Of a stretch of DNA of 64,000 nucleotides, positions 42,016 to 50,129 are shown piece after piece. The DNA lies in the NCBI GenBank assembly GCA_947374225.1, contig CANCAY010000005.1, forward strand, positions 1 through 64,000. Reading direction: 5' to 3'. This stretch comes from Chitinophagaceae bacterium. GTDB taxonomy: Bacteria > Bacteroidota > Bacteroidia > Chitinophagales > Chitinophagaceae. Position numbers and translations under genes: made by a program. Numbering within the stretch: position 1 is the stretch's first letter; every line of letters starts with the position of its first letter. Below the pieces are notes generated by a model. It saw nothing but the letters and a program-made list of their open reading frames with translations. It was not told the DNA's origin and searched no databases.

Positions 42016-42498
42016 ATGTACTTTAAAATTCTTCTATCTGTATCTGTAATCATTTCGTGTACTAATATCTTGTATGCACAGTTAAGTATTCCAAGTGCTG
42101 GTCTTACAATTTCAAATAGCTATGGGAACATGAGCTATACTATTGGACAGGTAGATTATATAAGTACTCCAATTGGGAATCTAGGAACCTTGTCAGAAGG
42201 AGTGCAACAGGTTTATAACGCTTTGCCATTTACTTACATCGTAAATATAGACAGGTCAACTACCCTATCTGTGTGGCCCAATCCCGTTATAGATAATTTA
42301 AATATAAAAATTAATAGCGGAGCCGTCTCCGGAATATCATACCAATTAATGAGTATGAATGGGCAACTTATTGAAAATAAAAAAACTTTTAGCAGCGAAA
42401 TTAAAGTTGACACGCATAATTATACAGTGGGTGCCTATATTTTATCAGTTATACTACCGAATCAAGCGCCTATTCAATTTAAAATAATCAAACAATAA
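42016..42498 (+). CDS. Small secreted protein with T9SS type A sorting domain
   Basis: The 160-residue protein has a signal peptide (to about residue 21, ILYAQ) and an N-terminal segment SNSYGNMSYTIGQVDYIST...SEGVQQVY of a kind seen in many Bacteroidetes exported proteins. The C-terminal 75 residues form a type IX secretion sorting domain: LSVWPNPVIDNLNI, YQLMSMNGQLI, and the final GAYILSVI...FKIIKQ. Most T9SS cargo is much larger, so little besides the sorting domain is present. Five bp separate it from the mosaic protein gene, so the pair is an operon. The preceding 235-bp gap holds no gene or promoter I can identify. Confidence 0.85.
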   Translation: MYFKILLSVSVIISCTNILYAQLSIPSAGLTISNSYGNMSYTIGQVDYISTPIGNLGTLSEGVQQVYNALPFTYIVNIDRSTTLSVWPNPVIDNLNIKINSGAVSGISYQLMSMNGQLIENKKTFSSEIKVDTHNYTVGAYILSVILPNQAPIQFKIIKQ

Positions 42499-42503
42499 AT
42501 ATT

Positions 42504-44912
42504 ATGACTAGAAAAACAATTGTTGTAATATTTATGATCATGATTAGTGATTTACTTAATGCACAAGCTCCTCAAAAAATGAGCTTTCAAGCAGTCATAC
42601 GAAATGCAAGCAATGCGGTGGTGTCAAGAAGCAACGTTGGAATAAGAATAAGTATTTTACAAGGTTCAACTACTGGAACAATAGTTTACGCTGAAACACA
42701 AACGGCAACGACTAATTTTAATGGATTGATTAGTTTACAAATAGGCACAGGCACATTAGTAACTGGAAATTTCTCTTTAATTGATTGGGCGAAAGGCCCC
42801 TACTTTATAAAGACCGAAACTGATCCTAATGGTGGCACCGATTATGCAATAGTTGGCTCGAGTGAATTATTAAGTGTCCCTTATGCATTGTTTGCCTTAA
42901 ATACAAGTCCTACTGCATCTATAGATGATAATTTAGGAAGCTCTACAGATTTTATGGATCTATCTACCCTACAGCTAAATAAAGAGGTAACTATTTATAT
43001 TGATAAGTCCCTAAATTTTGCAACAATTGGTAATATCATTGTTTCTAATAGCGATGCCAATCATTTGGAAGGTTCTTTTATTTCTTATAATAAAACAACT
43101 GGAAAGCTTATTATTAAAATAACAGAAGTAATTGGTAATGGAAGTTTCAGTTCTTGGAAAATTAAAATAAATAGTACAAGAGGTTATAGTGGTATAAATG
43201 GTACAATCGGAGCAAATGGATTAACAGGATCTGTTGGCGCTACTGGTGCTACAGGTGCTGCAGGTGCAGATGGTGTTACTGATACCACTGACACAGATAG
43301 TGCTATTTCAGAGCCTATAATAACTATGGGAAATTCAAATCAGTATTATAGAGGCGATAAAACTTGGCAGACTTTAGATGCTTCAACAATTGGATTAGGG
43401 AATGTTGACAATACTTCAGATTTTAATAAATCTACTTATGCATCAACAAAATTAACAACTCCAAGAAATATCAATGGAATAAGTTTTGATGGAACCCATG
43501 ATATCACAATAACTGCTGCGACCAATGACGCAACAAACTTAGTAAAAGGTAGGATTTTACTTGGAGGAGACTTAAACGGCATTGGCAGCTCCTCCTTGAC
43601 CCCTATTATAAGTGTAAATGCAATTACAAATGAAAAAATAGCTGACAATGCGATATCATCATCCAAAATATTAGATAATAATATTACGGAATCTAAAATT
43701 GCAAATTTAGCTGTAACTGATAGCAAAATTTCATCTTTAAGTGGTTCTAAAATTATAGGTAATATTCCAGGTAAAGCTTCAAATATTACAGGCATATTAA
43801 CGCTTGCAAATGGTGGAACAGGAGCGGTTAATGCAGCTGGAGCAAAAGTTGCCATTGGCTTATCCAATATTGATAATACAAGCGATTTAGATAAACCTAT
43901 TTCAACCGCAACAACAGCATTTGTTTTAGCAAATTCAGATGCATACAATGCTATCACTGCAGGAAATGAAATTTTCACGAATTCCTCTTCGGATATTTTA
44001 GCAACAGGGCTCACTTTCACCCCTCCAGCTGGCAAGTATATTGTTAACTTTAATAGTCAATATACAATCGAGCCAGGTGATAGAACAGGTCAAGCACAAA
44101 TTGATTTAACAGCAGCTTATGCAAATTTAATGGCTAGAACAGTAACCAACTCAACACACGGAGTTGGCTATGGTGCTGGTGAAACACTTAGTCCTGGTGT
44201 TTATAGAACAGCTGGGGCTGTAACAACCACTGGGACCCTAACCCTAGACGGCGGAGGCAATCCAAATGCTGAATTTATTTTTCAATTTGGAGCAGCCATG
44301 AGTACAGGGGCAGGTTTTAAAATTATACTTACCAATGGAGCATCTGCATGTAATGTTTATTGGGTTGCAGAAGGCGCTATTGCATTAGGAGCTGCAACAG
44401 AGATGAAAGGAATGCTTATCTCTAATAGTGGTGCCGTTTCTTTAGGAAGTATGTCTGATGTGCAAGGGAATTTATATAGTAATGGAGGTGCTATTGGAAT
44501 TGATGCTTCAACAATTGCTAGAATAAACGGTTGCGCAAACAATTTTGGCAGCATAAATAATTTTGCAATTTTTTCAAAAACTGGGAATATATCGAATGCA
44601 GGAGCTTCCACTATTACAGGAGATATTGCATCTAATACTGGTAGTGTAACTGGATTTGGAACTGCTACATTAAATGGGAATATTTATACTTCAGGAATTA
44701 GCATTGCTACTGCAAATTTCAGTGTATATCAAAATGGAATCTTGATTCCTTATTCTACTCGAAAAAGAACCAGCTTCATGAATATTGGAGAAATTACACT
44801 ACAAGCTTTAGCAACAATTGGGAATGGTGAAAATGTAGAAATTAGGTGGAATATTGACTTAGGGAAAGTAAAAATGCAAAATAGGATTTTCACTATTCAA
44901 CATGTTCGTTAA
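42504..44912 (+). CDS. Mosaic secreted protein with ice-binding (DUF3494) region
   Basis: The 802-residue protein has a signal peptide (to about residue 21, NAQ). A Bacteroidetes N-terminal domain (about 22-133) ends SVPYALFALNTS. A collagen-like GxT/GxA stretch (GATGATGAAGADG) follows near residues 230-257. Residues about 275-485 resemble phage tail-fibre modules (YYRGDKTWQTL, GLGNVDNTSD, NGISFDGTHDITI). A DUF3494 beta-solenoid core lies about 510-675 (GETLSPGVYRT, LTLDGGGNPNAEFIFQ, NVYWVAEGAIALG). A segment normally at the start of such domains (FAIFSKTGNISNAGASTITGDI) comes after it, near 686. No T9SS sorting domain is seen. Ice or surface adhesion is a guess from the fold. Confidence 0.82.
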   Translation: MTRKTIVVIFMIMISDLLNAQAPQKMSFQAVIRNASNAVVSRSNVGIRISILQGSTTGTIVYAETQTATTNFNGLISLQIGTGTLVTGNFSLIDWAKGPYFIKTETDPNGGTDYAIVGSSELLSVPYALFALNTSPTASIDDNLGSSTDFMDLSTLQLNKEVTIYIDKSLNFATIGNIIVSNSDANHLEGSFISYNKTTGKLIIKITEVIGNGSFSSWKIKINSTRGYSGINGTIGANGLTGSVGATGATGAAGADGVTDTTDTDSAISEPIITMGNSNQYYRGDKTWQTLDASTIGLGNVDNTSDFNKSTYASTKLTTPRNINGISFDGTHDITITAATNDATNLVKGRILLGGDLNGIGSSSLTPIISVNAITNEKIADNAISSSKILDNNITESKIANLAVTDSKISSLSGSKIIGNIPGKASNITGILTLANGGTGAVNAAGAKVAIGLSNIDNTSDLDKPISTATTAFVLANSDAYNAITAGNEIFTNSSSDILATGLTFTPPAGKYIVNFNSQYTIEPGDRTGQAQIDLTAAYANLMARTVTNSTHGVGYGAGETLSPGVYRTAGAVTTTGTLTLDGGGNPNAEFIFQFGAAMSTGAGFKIILTNGASACNVYWVAEGAIALGAATEMKGMLISNSGAVSLGSMSDVQGNLYSNGGAIGIDASTIARINGCANNFGSINNFAIFSKTGNISNAGASTITGDIASNTGSVTGFGTATLNGNIYTSGISIATANFSVYQNGILIPYSTRKRTSFMNIGEITLQALATIGNGENVEIRWNIDLGKVKMQNRIFTIQHVR

Positions 44913-44957
44913 ACTAATTTTAATATTTGTACACTATTAAATAATTTATAAAATTGG

Positions 44958-46217
44958 CTATTGTTTCACATACACAAAATAATCACCTGGCATTAATTCG
45001 AAATGAATTGCACCATTGAACTGATAAGTCATCCCAGAAAATAATTGAGTAAATGATCCATTTAATTTTTCATGCGCGCATTCCATTTTAATAGCTTGCA
45101 TAGAAACATTTAGTACTACTAGTACCGTCTCTTTTTCATCCATCCTAATAAATGCCAATGCCCCTGGATGGCTTGACGGTAAGTTAAAAGTACTACCGTG
45201 AATCATTACTGGATGGTCTTGTCTTAATTGATTTAATGATTTATAAAAATCATGTAGTGCAGGTTTTGTGTTCCATTCAATTAAATCTTTGTCAAAAAAT
45301 TGCAGCCTCTTATGCATTGGTAATTCTTGTCCACTATAAATTAATGGCATCCCTTTCCAGGTAAATGTGAATACTGCCCAAGGCTTTGCTGCAATTCCAT
45401 ACTTTTCATACTCTGTTCCATTCCAACTATTCTCATCATGGTTGCTGGTATAAAAAAGTTTTAACGCTCCAGCAGGATATTGTTCATAATCATGTAAAAT
45501 ATTAAACACGTCATGTAAACTGGCTTCTCCTTTCATTAATCTTTCCGTTCTATGCATCCATTCCCAAGCATAACTTGTATCGAATACTTCATGGTATTCC
45601 ACTACTTCACATTCTGCTAACCAAAACAAAGGTTTACTATTCTTGAAAGAAGTTCTTGCTGTTTTCCAAAAATCCAAAGGCACCAAATGTGCCATATCGC
45701 ACCTAAATCCATCAATATTAAAATCGTTTACCCAATAATGCATTGCATCAATTAAAGCTTTGCGCATGTCTGAATTGTGATAGTTCAAATCCACCACATC
45801 ATCCCAGCCATTGCGTTCTGTAAATTTCCCTTCACTATCTTGAGCAAACCATTCTGGATTAGTTTCCATCCATTCATGTTGACGGCCTGTATGGTTCGCT
45901 ACCCAGTCAATTATAATTTTCATGCCATTAGCATGTACCGTATTTATTAAAGCGCTTAAATCCTGCACTGTTCCAAATTCAGGATTTATTTTGGTATAAC
46001 TACTACATGCATAATAACTTCCTAATGTTCCCTTCTTGGCAACTTGACTAATTGGAGTGATTGGCATTAACCAAATAATCCCTACTCCCATGTCCTTTAG
46101 TCTTGGAATATGTGCTTCAAATGCTTTAAATGTTCCTTCGGGTGTGTACTGTCTAATGTTAACTTCATAAATGGAAGCAGTCGCAGCCCAGTCTGTAGTT
46201 TTAAAATTGGCGTTCAT
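44958..46217 (-). CDS. Cytoplasmic GH13 alpha-amylase family protein
   Basis: The 419-residue protein is a close paralogue of the exported enzyme at 26142-27455, sharing IYEVNIRQYT and GSLGSYYA-like segments throughout. It has no signal peptide (MNANFKTTDWAATASIYEV). The GH13 motifs are intact: DWVANHTG, GFRCDMAHL (nucleophile Asp), WLAECEV (Glu) and YTSNHDENSW (Asp). Expected role: intracellular breakdown of maltodextrin or glycogen. No operon partner; it converges with the mosaic protein gene and diverges from the APC permease gene. Confidence 0.92.
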   Translation of the reverse strand: MNANFKTTDWAATASIYEVNIRQYTPEGTFKAFEAHIPRLKDMGVGIIWLMPITPISQVAKKGTLGSYYACSSYTKINPEFGTVQDLSALINTVHANGMKIIIDWVANHTGRQHEWMETNPEWFAQDSEGKFTERNGWDDVVDLNYHNSDMRKALIDAMHYWVNDFNIDGFRCDMAHLVPLDFWKTARTSFKNSKPLFWLAECEVVEYHEVFDTSYAWEWMHRTERLMKGEASLHDVFNILHDYEQYPAGALKLFYTSNHDENSWNGTEYEKYGIAAKPWAVFTFTWKGMPLIYSGQELPMHKRLQFFDKDLIEWNTKPALHDFYKSLNQLRQDHPVMIHGSTFNLPSSHPGALAFIRMDEKETVLVVLNVSMQAIKMECAHEKLNGSFTQLFSGMTYQFNGAIHFELMPGDYFVYVKQ

Positions 46218-46266
46218 TTGATATTCTAATTTGTGTTATCTTGTTACTCTAATTTTTACTTAAAGG

Positions 46267-47622
46267 ATGAATGCTAAACTCGAACGCAAATTAAGTCTTT
46301 TACACGCAACAGCCATCAATATGATCGACATGGTGGGCATTGGTCCCTTTGTTGTATTAAGTGTAGTAGCGCAAATAATGGGAGGTCCCTATTTCTTATA
46401 CGCTTGGATTGCAGGTGCTTTTCTATCCTATGTGGACGCGATGGTATGGAGCCAATTGGGTGCCGCTTTACCAAGAGCAGGAGGTAGTTTCCACTTTCTA
46501 AAAGAAGGTTATGGAAAAAAATGGGGACAAATGATGAGCTTCCTATTTGTTTGGCAAACCATGATTCAGGCACCTTTAGTAATTGCGTCGGCAGCAATCG
46601 GATTTTCCCAATACGCCAATTACTTTTTCCACTTTAGCTTTTTTCAAGAAAAAGCAGTTAGTGGCGCTGTTGTAATACTTGTAATTAGTTTACTATACCG
46701 TAAAATAGAATCCATTGGAAAAATATCTGTATTCTTATGGGTGGGTGTATTAGGAACTATGGCTTGGATTATTTTTGGAGGAATTGCACATGGTAATTTC
46801 TTAGAACCCATTAAGCATATCAATGACGGCATTGAATTAAAACATGGGTTCGCAGCAGCACTTGGTTTTGCAAGTGTTAAAACTATTTATAGTTATTTAG
46901 GCTATTATAACGTTTGTCATTTGGGTGGGGAAATAAAAAACCCCAGTAAGAATATTCCGAGGAGTATGTTTATTTCAATTACAGGAATTGCCATTTTGTA
47001 TTTAGCAATGAATATTAGTGTGGCAAGTGTGTTACCATTTCAGACTATTGTTGAAAGTAAATATGTGGTGAGTGCTTATATCCAAGCTTTATACGGTCCT
47101 AATGCAGGTGCCATTGTTACTGTGTTAATTTTATTAGTTGCATTTGCTTCCTTATTTGCTGCCACATTGGGTTATAGCAGAATTCCTTATGCAGCTGCAC
47201 AAGACAAATCTTTCTTCTCTTTCTTTGCTAAAGTACACCCTACTTTACATTTTCCACACCGTTCCTTATTAGTATTGGGCGCAATTGCTTTTGTGTTTAG
47301 TTTATTATTTAGATTGAAGGAAGTCATTGACGCCATTTTAGCCATGCGTATTTTGATTCAATTTATTGGACAAGCAATTGGCTTGTTATTGCTCTTTAAA
47401 AGAAAGGGAAAGTCCTTTTTCCCTTGGAAAATGCCATTGTATCCCTTGCCTTTAATACTCGCTATTTTAATTTGGGTATTTATCTTTATCTCAACCGGTC
47501 AGAAAATGATGATTGGAGGATTAGTAGTTATTAGTTTAGGCCTAATTGTTTTCTTTATAGCAAAGAAAATGAAATGGATTGGCGAAGAAGCCACAAAAGT
47601 GGGTGATATTGAAGCAAATTAA
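46267..47622 (+). CDS. APC-superfamily amino acid permease
   Basis: Inner-membrane amino acid transporter with about 12 membrane segments in 451 residues. The first helix carries the APC substrate-binding break IDMVGIGPFVVLSVV, and GSFHFLKEGYGKKWG is the typical loop between TM2 and TM3. A YLGYYNVCHLGGEIKNPSKNIPRSM segment follows TM6, as usual in APC carriers. Substrate unknown. The 46-bp gap to the divergent amylase gene contains no perfect -7 element on either strand. Confidence 0.9.
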   Translation: MNAKLERKLSLLHATAINMIDMVGIGPFVVLSVVAQIMGGPYFLYAWIAGAFLSYVDAMVWSQLGAALPRAGGSFHFLKEGYGKKWGQMMSFLFVWQTMIQAPLVIASAAIGFSQYANYFFHFSFFQEKAVSGAVVILVISLLYRKIESIGKISVFLWVGVLGTMAWIIFGGIAHGNFLEPIKHINDGIELKHGFAAALGFASVKTIYSYLGYYNVCHLGGEIKNPSKNIPRSMFISITGIAILYLAMNISVASVLPFQTIVESKYVVSAYIQALYGPNAGAIVTVLILLVAFASLFAATLGYSRIPYAAAQDKSFFSFFAKVHPTLHFPHRSLLVLGAIAFVFSLLFRLKEVIDAILAMRILIQFIGQAIGLLLLFKRKGKSFFPWKMPLYPLPLILAILIWVFIFISTGQKMMIGGLVVISLGLIVFFIAKKMKWIGEEATKVGDIEAN

Positions 47623-47624
47623 TA

Positions 47625-47765
47625 TTACTTGCTTTTAGTACCTATCCCACTAATTAATAATCCAAAGACCAACCCAATTATTAATCCAATTTTGACGTTT
47701 TTAATCATCCAGCCTAAACCTAGGCCCAACATTAAAATGGTCATGATACTCATGTTTCTTCTCAT
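47625..47765 (-). CDS. 46-residue membrane peptide, function unknown
   Basis: ATG at 47765 to TAA at 47627-47625 encodes 46 residues: MRRNM, then a hydrophobic segment (IMTILMLGLGLGWMI), the short basic turn KNVK, a second hydrophobic segment (IGLIIGLVFGLLISGIG), and a basic tail (TKSK). It is a two-helix hairpin rich in Gly spaced for tight packing. It starts 12 bp after the PIG-L gene stop on the same strand, so it is probably the third gene of the M14-PIG-L operon. Too short for standard gene callers; I recognise no family. Confidence 0.6.
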   Translation of the reverse strand: MRRNMSIMTILMLGLGLGWMIKNVKIGLIIGLVFGLLISGIGTKSK

Positions 47766-47777
47766 GGTGATTTGTAA

Positions 47778-50123
47778 TTAATGTTTTGGTAAGGCAATTA
47801 GATTTGCTAATATTTTATACGATCCTGCATTACCAGCTGGCAATTGTCTAAACAAAGTCAAACTTAAATATACCATATTACCCTTGCCATAAGGTGCAAT
47901 TAATAAACTACCATTTGACGCTGGTTCATTGGTGTCATGCATGGACAATGGCATTTCAAAATGTGCATCTATGTTTTCTGCCTGATAGGTACTGCGCTCT
48001 TGCACCCAATGTTCAAAATCAATGGCTTCAATTTTATTTGGGAAATTTAAAACGGTATGATTGGGTAGTACTATTTCTACTGGCGCATCCTCTTGTGTAA
48101 CTCGCTTTCCAGAATTTACAGTAAATGCATAAGGCCCAACTTTTACTTTATTAATTCCTACTTGATTACTTTTTAAGTATTGAACTATTAAATTACCTCC
48201 ATTAGAAATATATTCATTTAAAACATCGTTCTTGTCCGTTAAATAGTCAAACATATTGTATGCACGAATACCCACTATAATAGCATCTAATCCTGCAAGG
48301 TTTTCCTTTGTAATATCTGATGCTTTTAAGTTTACTACCTGGTATCCTAATTCAGTTAATGCTTCAGGCAATTTGTCTCCTGCACCGTCAATATATCCAA
48401 CTTTAGTACCTTTTGTTTTCACTGATAACTTTACCAGCTTTGTGGTTGCAGTTGGAAAATAATTAATAGTTGGAATATGATCGTACTGAATAGTCTTTCT
48501 ATACAAAGCATTCGTTGGAGTAGGCAATTTGTCTGTGGTATCTTTTATAAGCACATTAATTTGCTCATTCGTTCCTAAATGATTCATCTTCTGATAAGAC
48601 ACCGTAATTGGTTTTTCAGACCTCATTAAATAAACTTCTTTGTCATACTTAAATTCTACAGTAGGCACAACAGCTATTGGTTGATACTGATCTCCTTTAG
48701 TTGGGTCTGTGTATTTATATTGAATAGGCGTATTAATCAGAAACGAATTGCCTTCTATATTTAGTTGAACTGTCGCTACAAAAGCTGGATCGTTGTCTGG
48801 CTTGCCAATTAATTCCTGTTGTTGCACATTAAACATGCCTTCTGACTTTGGTTGTACTAACCAATAGGGCTGTGAAATAGAAGTATTGTTGGGTACGTTA
48901 AACTTATAATCAAGTTGAACATTTTGATTATTTACAAGTAACTGTTTTATTAAAGAGTCCTTACCTGGCAAACTAATTTTTTCTACTACTGTATTGACAT
49001 TGCTACGTTGATTCAATAATAATTGTGTTATTAATAGTGAACCTGGATAAACTTGAGGTTGTTGCGTAGTAACTTCAAAATAAATGCCAGCGCAGTCTAC
49101 AATAATTGCCTGCAATTGCGCCAATTTATATTGTCTCCAAGTTGAGGCTGGTAATAGTTGAATTTGTTTAAATAATTTAACCAATGCTGACACTGAATTT
49201 GACGGAGACTCTAGTTGATAATTCTTTACTATACTATTAATCTGTTCTTGAATACCCGCTGCATTAAATCTATTCCAATTCGTTTCCACCCCATTCATAA
49301 TATCATTTACGGGTGCTTCCCCTCCAGTTGTTTCAAAGAATTCGTAACTAGCGCCTCTTCTTCTTGGTCTGCCTTCTCCTTGGCTCTTATGCATGGTTCT
49401 TGCCTCCGCCCCAATTTCTCCATAGCTTTTACCTATGATTGCATTATAGCCACCTACTTCAATTTTCAACTGCGTATTACTAGTAGTATTAACAGATCCA
49501 AAATTAAAAGTGTTCCATAAAATTCGTTTAGCCTTCCAAGGACCAACGCCATATTTAAATTGTTCTGGGAATTTTGTGGGGTCACCTGCTGCAATGAAAG
49601 CCTCATTTGCAATGATGGCAGAAGCGGAATGATGTCCATGTCCAGCACGTGCGTCTCTAGGGAATCGAGTTATAATAATATCTGGCTGAAATTTACGGAT
49701 CACCCAAACTGCATCACTTAATACTTTCTCATGATCCCAAATTCTTAATGCTTCTTCAAATGACTTACTAAATCCGAATTCATAAGCGGTTGAAAAATAT
49801 TGCTCTGCTTCATCCTGTTGTCTAGCAGCTAATAATTCTTGGGTGCGAATTAATCCTAGCTCAATGCCTTGTTCTTTCCCTATTAAATTTTGCCCACCAT
49901 CTCCTCTTGTTAAACTTAAATAACCAGTCCTATACATTCGATCCTTAGTAAGATAAGGTAGGAAACTATTATTCTCGTCGTCCGGATGTGCGGCTATATA
50001 TAAAACACTACCCACTACCCCTAGTTTTTTTATCTGAGCATAAATGTCTGCACTATTTTTTTGTGCCATTAATGCATTAGTTAAAAACGAAATCGCAAAT
50101 AAAACTAGTAGTGTTTTTTTCAT
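47778..50123 (-). CDS. Exported PIG-L (LmbE) family deacetylase with C-terminal extension
   Basis: The 781-residue protein has a signal peptide (MKKTLLVLFAISFLTNALMAQ). An N-terminal LmbE/PIG-L zinc deacetylase domain (about 30-260) carries AHPDDE at residues 45-50 and the HGHHSAS histidines near residue 165. The C-terminal 500 residues include a beta-rich region and a Rossmann-like segment (near 600-700, DAIIVGIRAYNMFDYL and LIVQYLKSN) of glutamine-amidotransferase-like type. The substrate is probably an N-acetylated sugar, but is unknown. Gene order M14 peptidase, PIG-L, membrane peptide with gaps of 6 and 12 bp indicates an operon. Confidence 0.88.
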   Translation of the reverse strand: MKKTLLVLFAISFLTNALMAQKNSADIYAQIKKLGVVGSVLYIAAHPDDENNSFLPYLTKDRMYRTGYLSLTRGDGGQNLIGKEQGIELGLIRTQELLAARQQDEAEQYFSTAYEFGFSKSFEEALRIWDHEKVLSDAVWVIRKFQPDIIITRFPRDARAGHGHHSASAIIANEAFIAAGDPTKFPEQFKYGVGPWKAKRILWNTFNFGSVNTTSNTQLKIEVGGYNAIIGKSYGEIGAEARTMHKSQGEGRPRRRGASYEFFETTGGEAPVNDIMNGVETNWNRFNAAGIQEQINSIVKNYQLESPSNSVSALVKLFKQIQLLPASTWRQYKLAQLQAIIVDCAGIYFEVTTQQPQVYPGSLLITQLLLNQRSNVNTVVEKISLPGKDSLIKQLLVNNQNVQLDYKFNVPNNTSISQPYWLVQPKSEGMFNVQQQELIGKPDNDPAFVATVQLNIEGNSFLINTPIQYKYTDPTKGDQYQPIAVVPTVEFKYDKEVYLMRSEKPITVSYQKMNHLGTNEQINVLIKDTTDKLPTPTNALYRKTIQYDHIPTINYFPTATTKLVKLSVKTKGTKVGYIDGAGDKLPEALTELGYQVVNLKASDITKENLAGLDAIIVGIRAYNMFDYLTDKNDVLNEYISNGGNLIVQYLKSNQVGINKVKVGPYAFTVNSGKRVTQEDAPVEIVLPNHTVLNFPNKIEAIDFEHWVQERSTYQAENIDAHFEMPLSMHDTNEPASNGSLLIAPYGKGNMVYLSLTLFRQLPAGNAGSYKILANLIALPKH

Positions 50124-50129
50124 ATGAAT

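Noticed and set aside
43190..43960. Tail-fibre-like sequence as a sign of a prophage
   Set aside because: No capsid, terminase, integrase or lysis genes are near; the gene has a signal peptide and sits in a two-gene secreted protein unit.
43436..44035. 199-codon open frame on the minus strand inside the mosaic protein gene
   Set aside because: It is the antisense of a repetitive, Ala/Thr/Ser-rich region; its Val/Ala/Pro-rich translation is typical of shadow frames.
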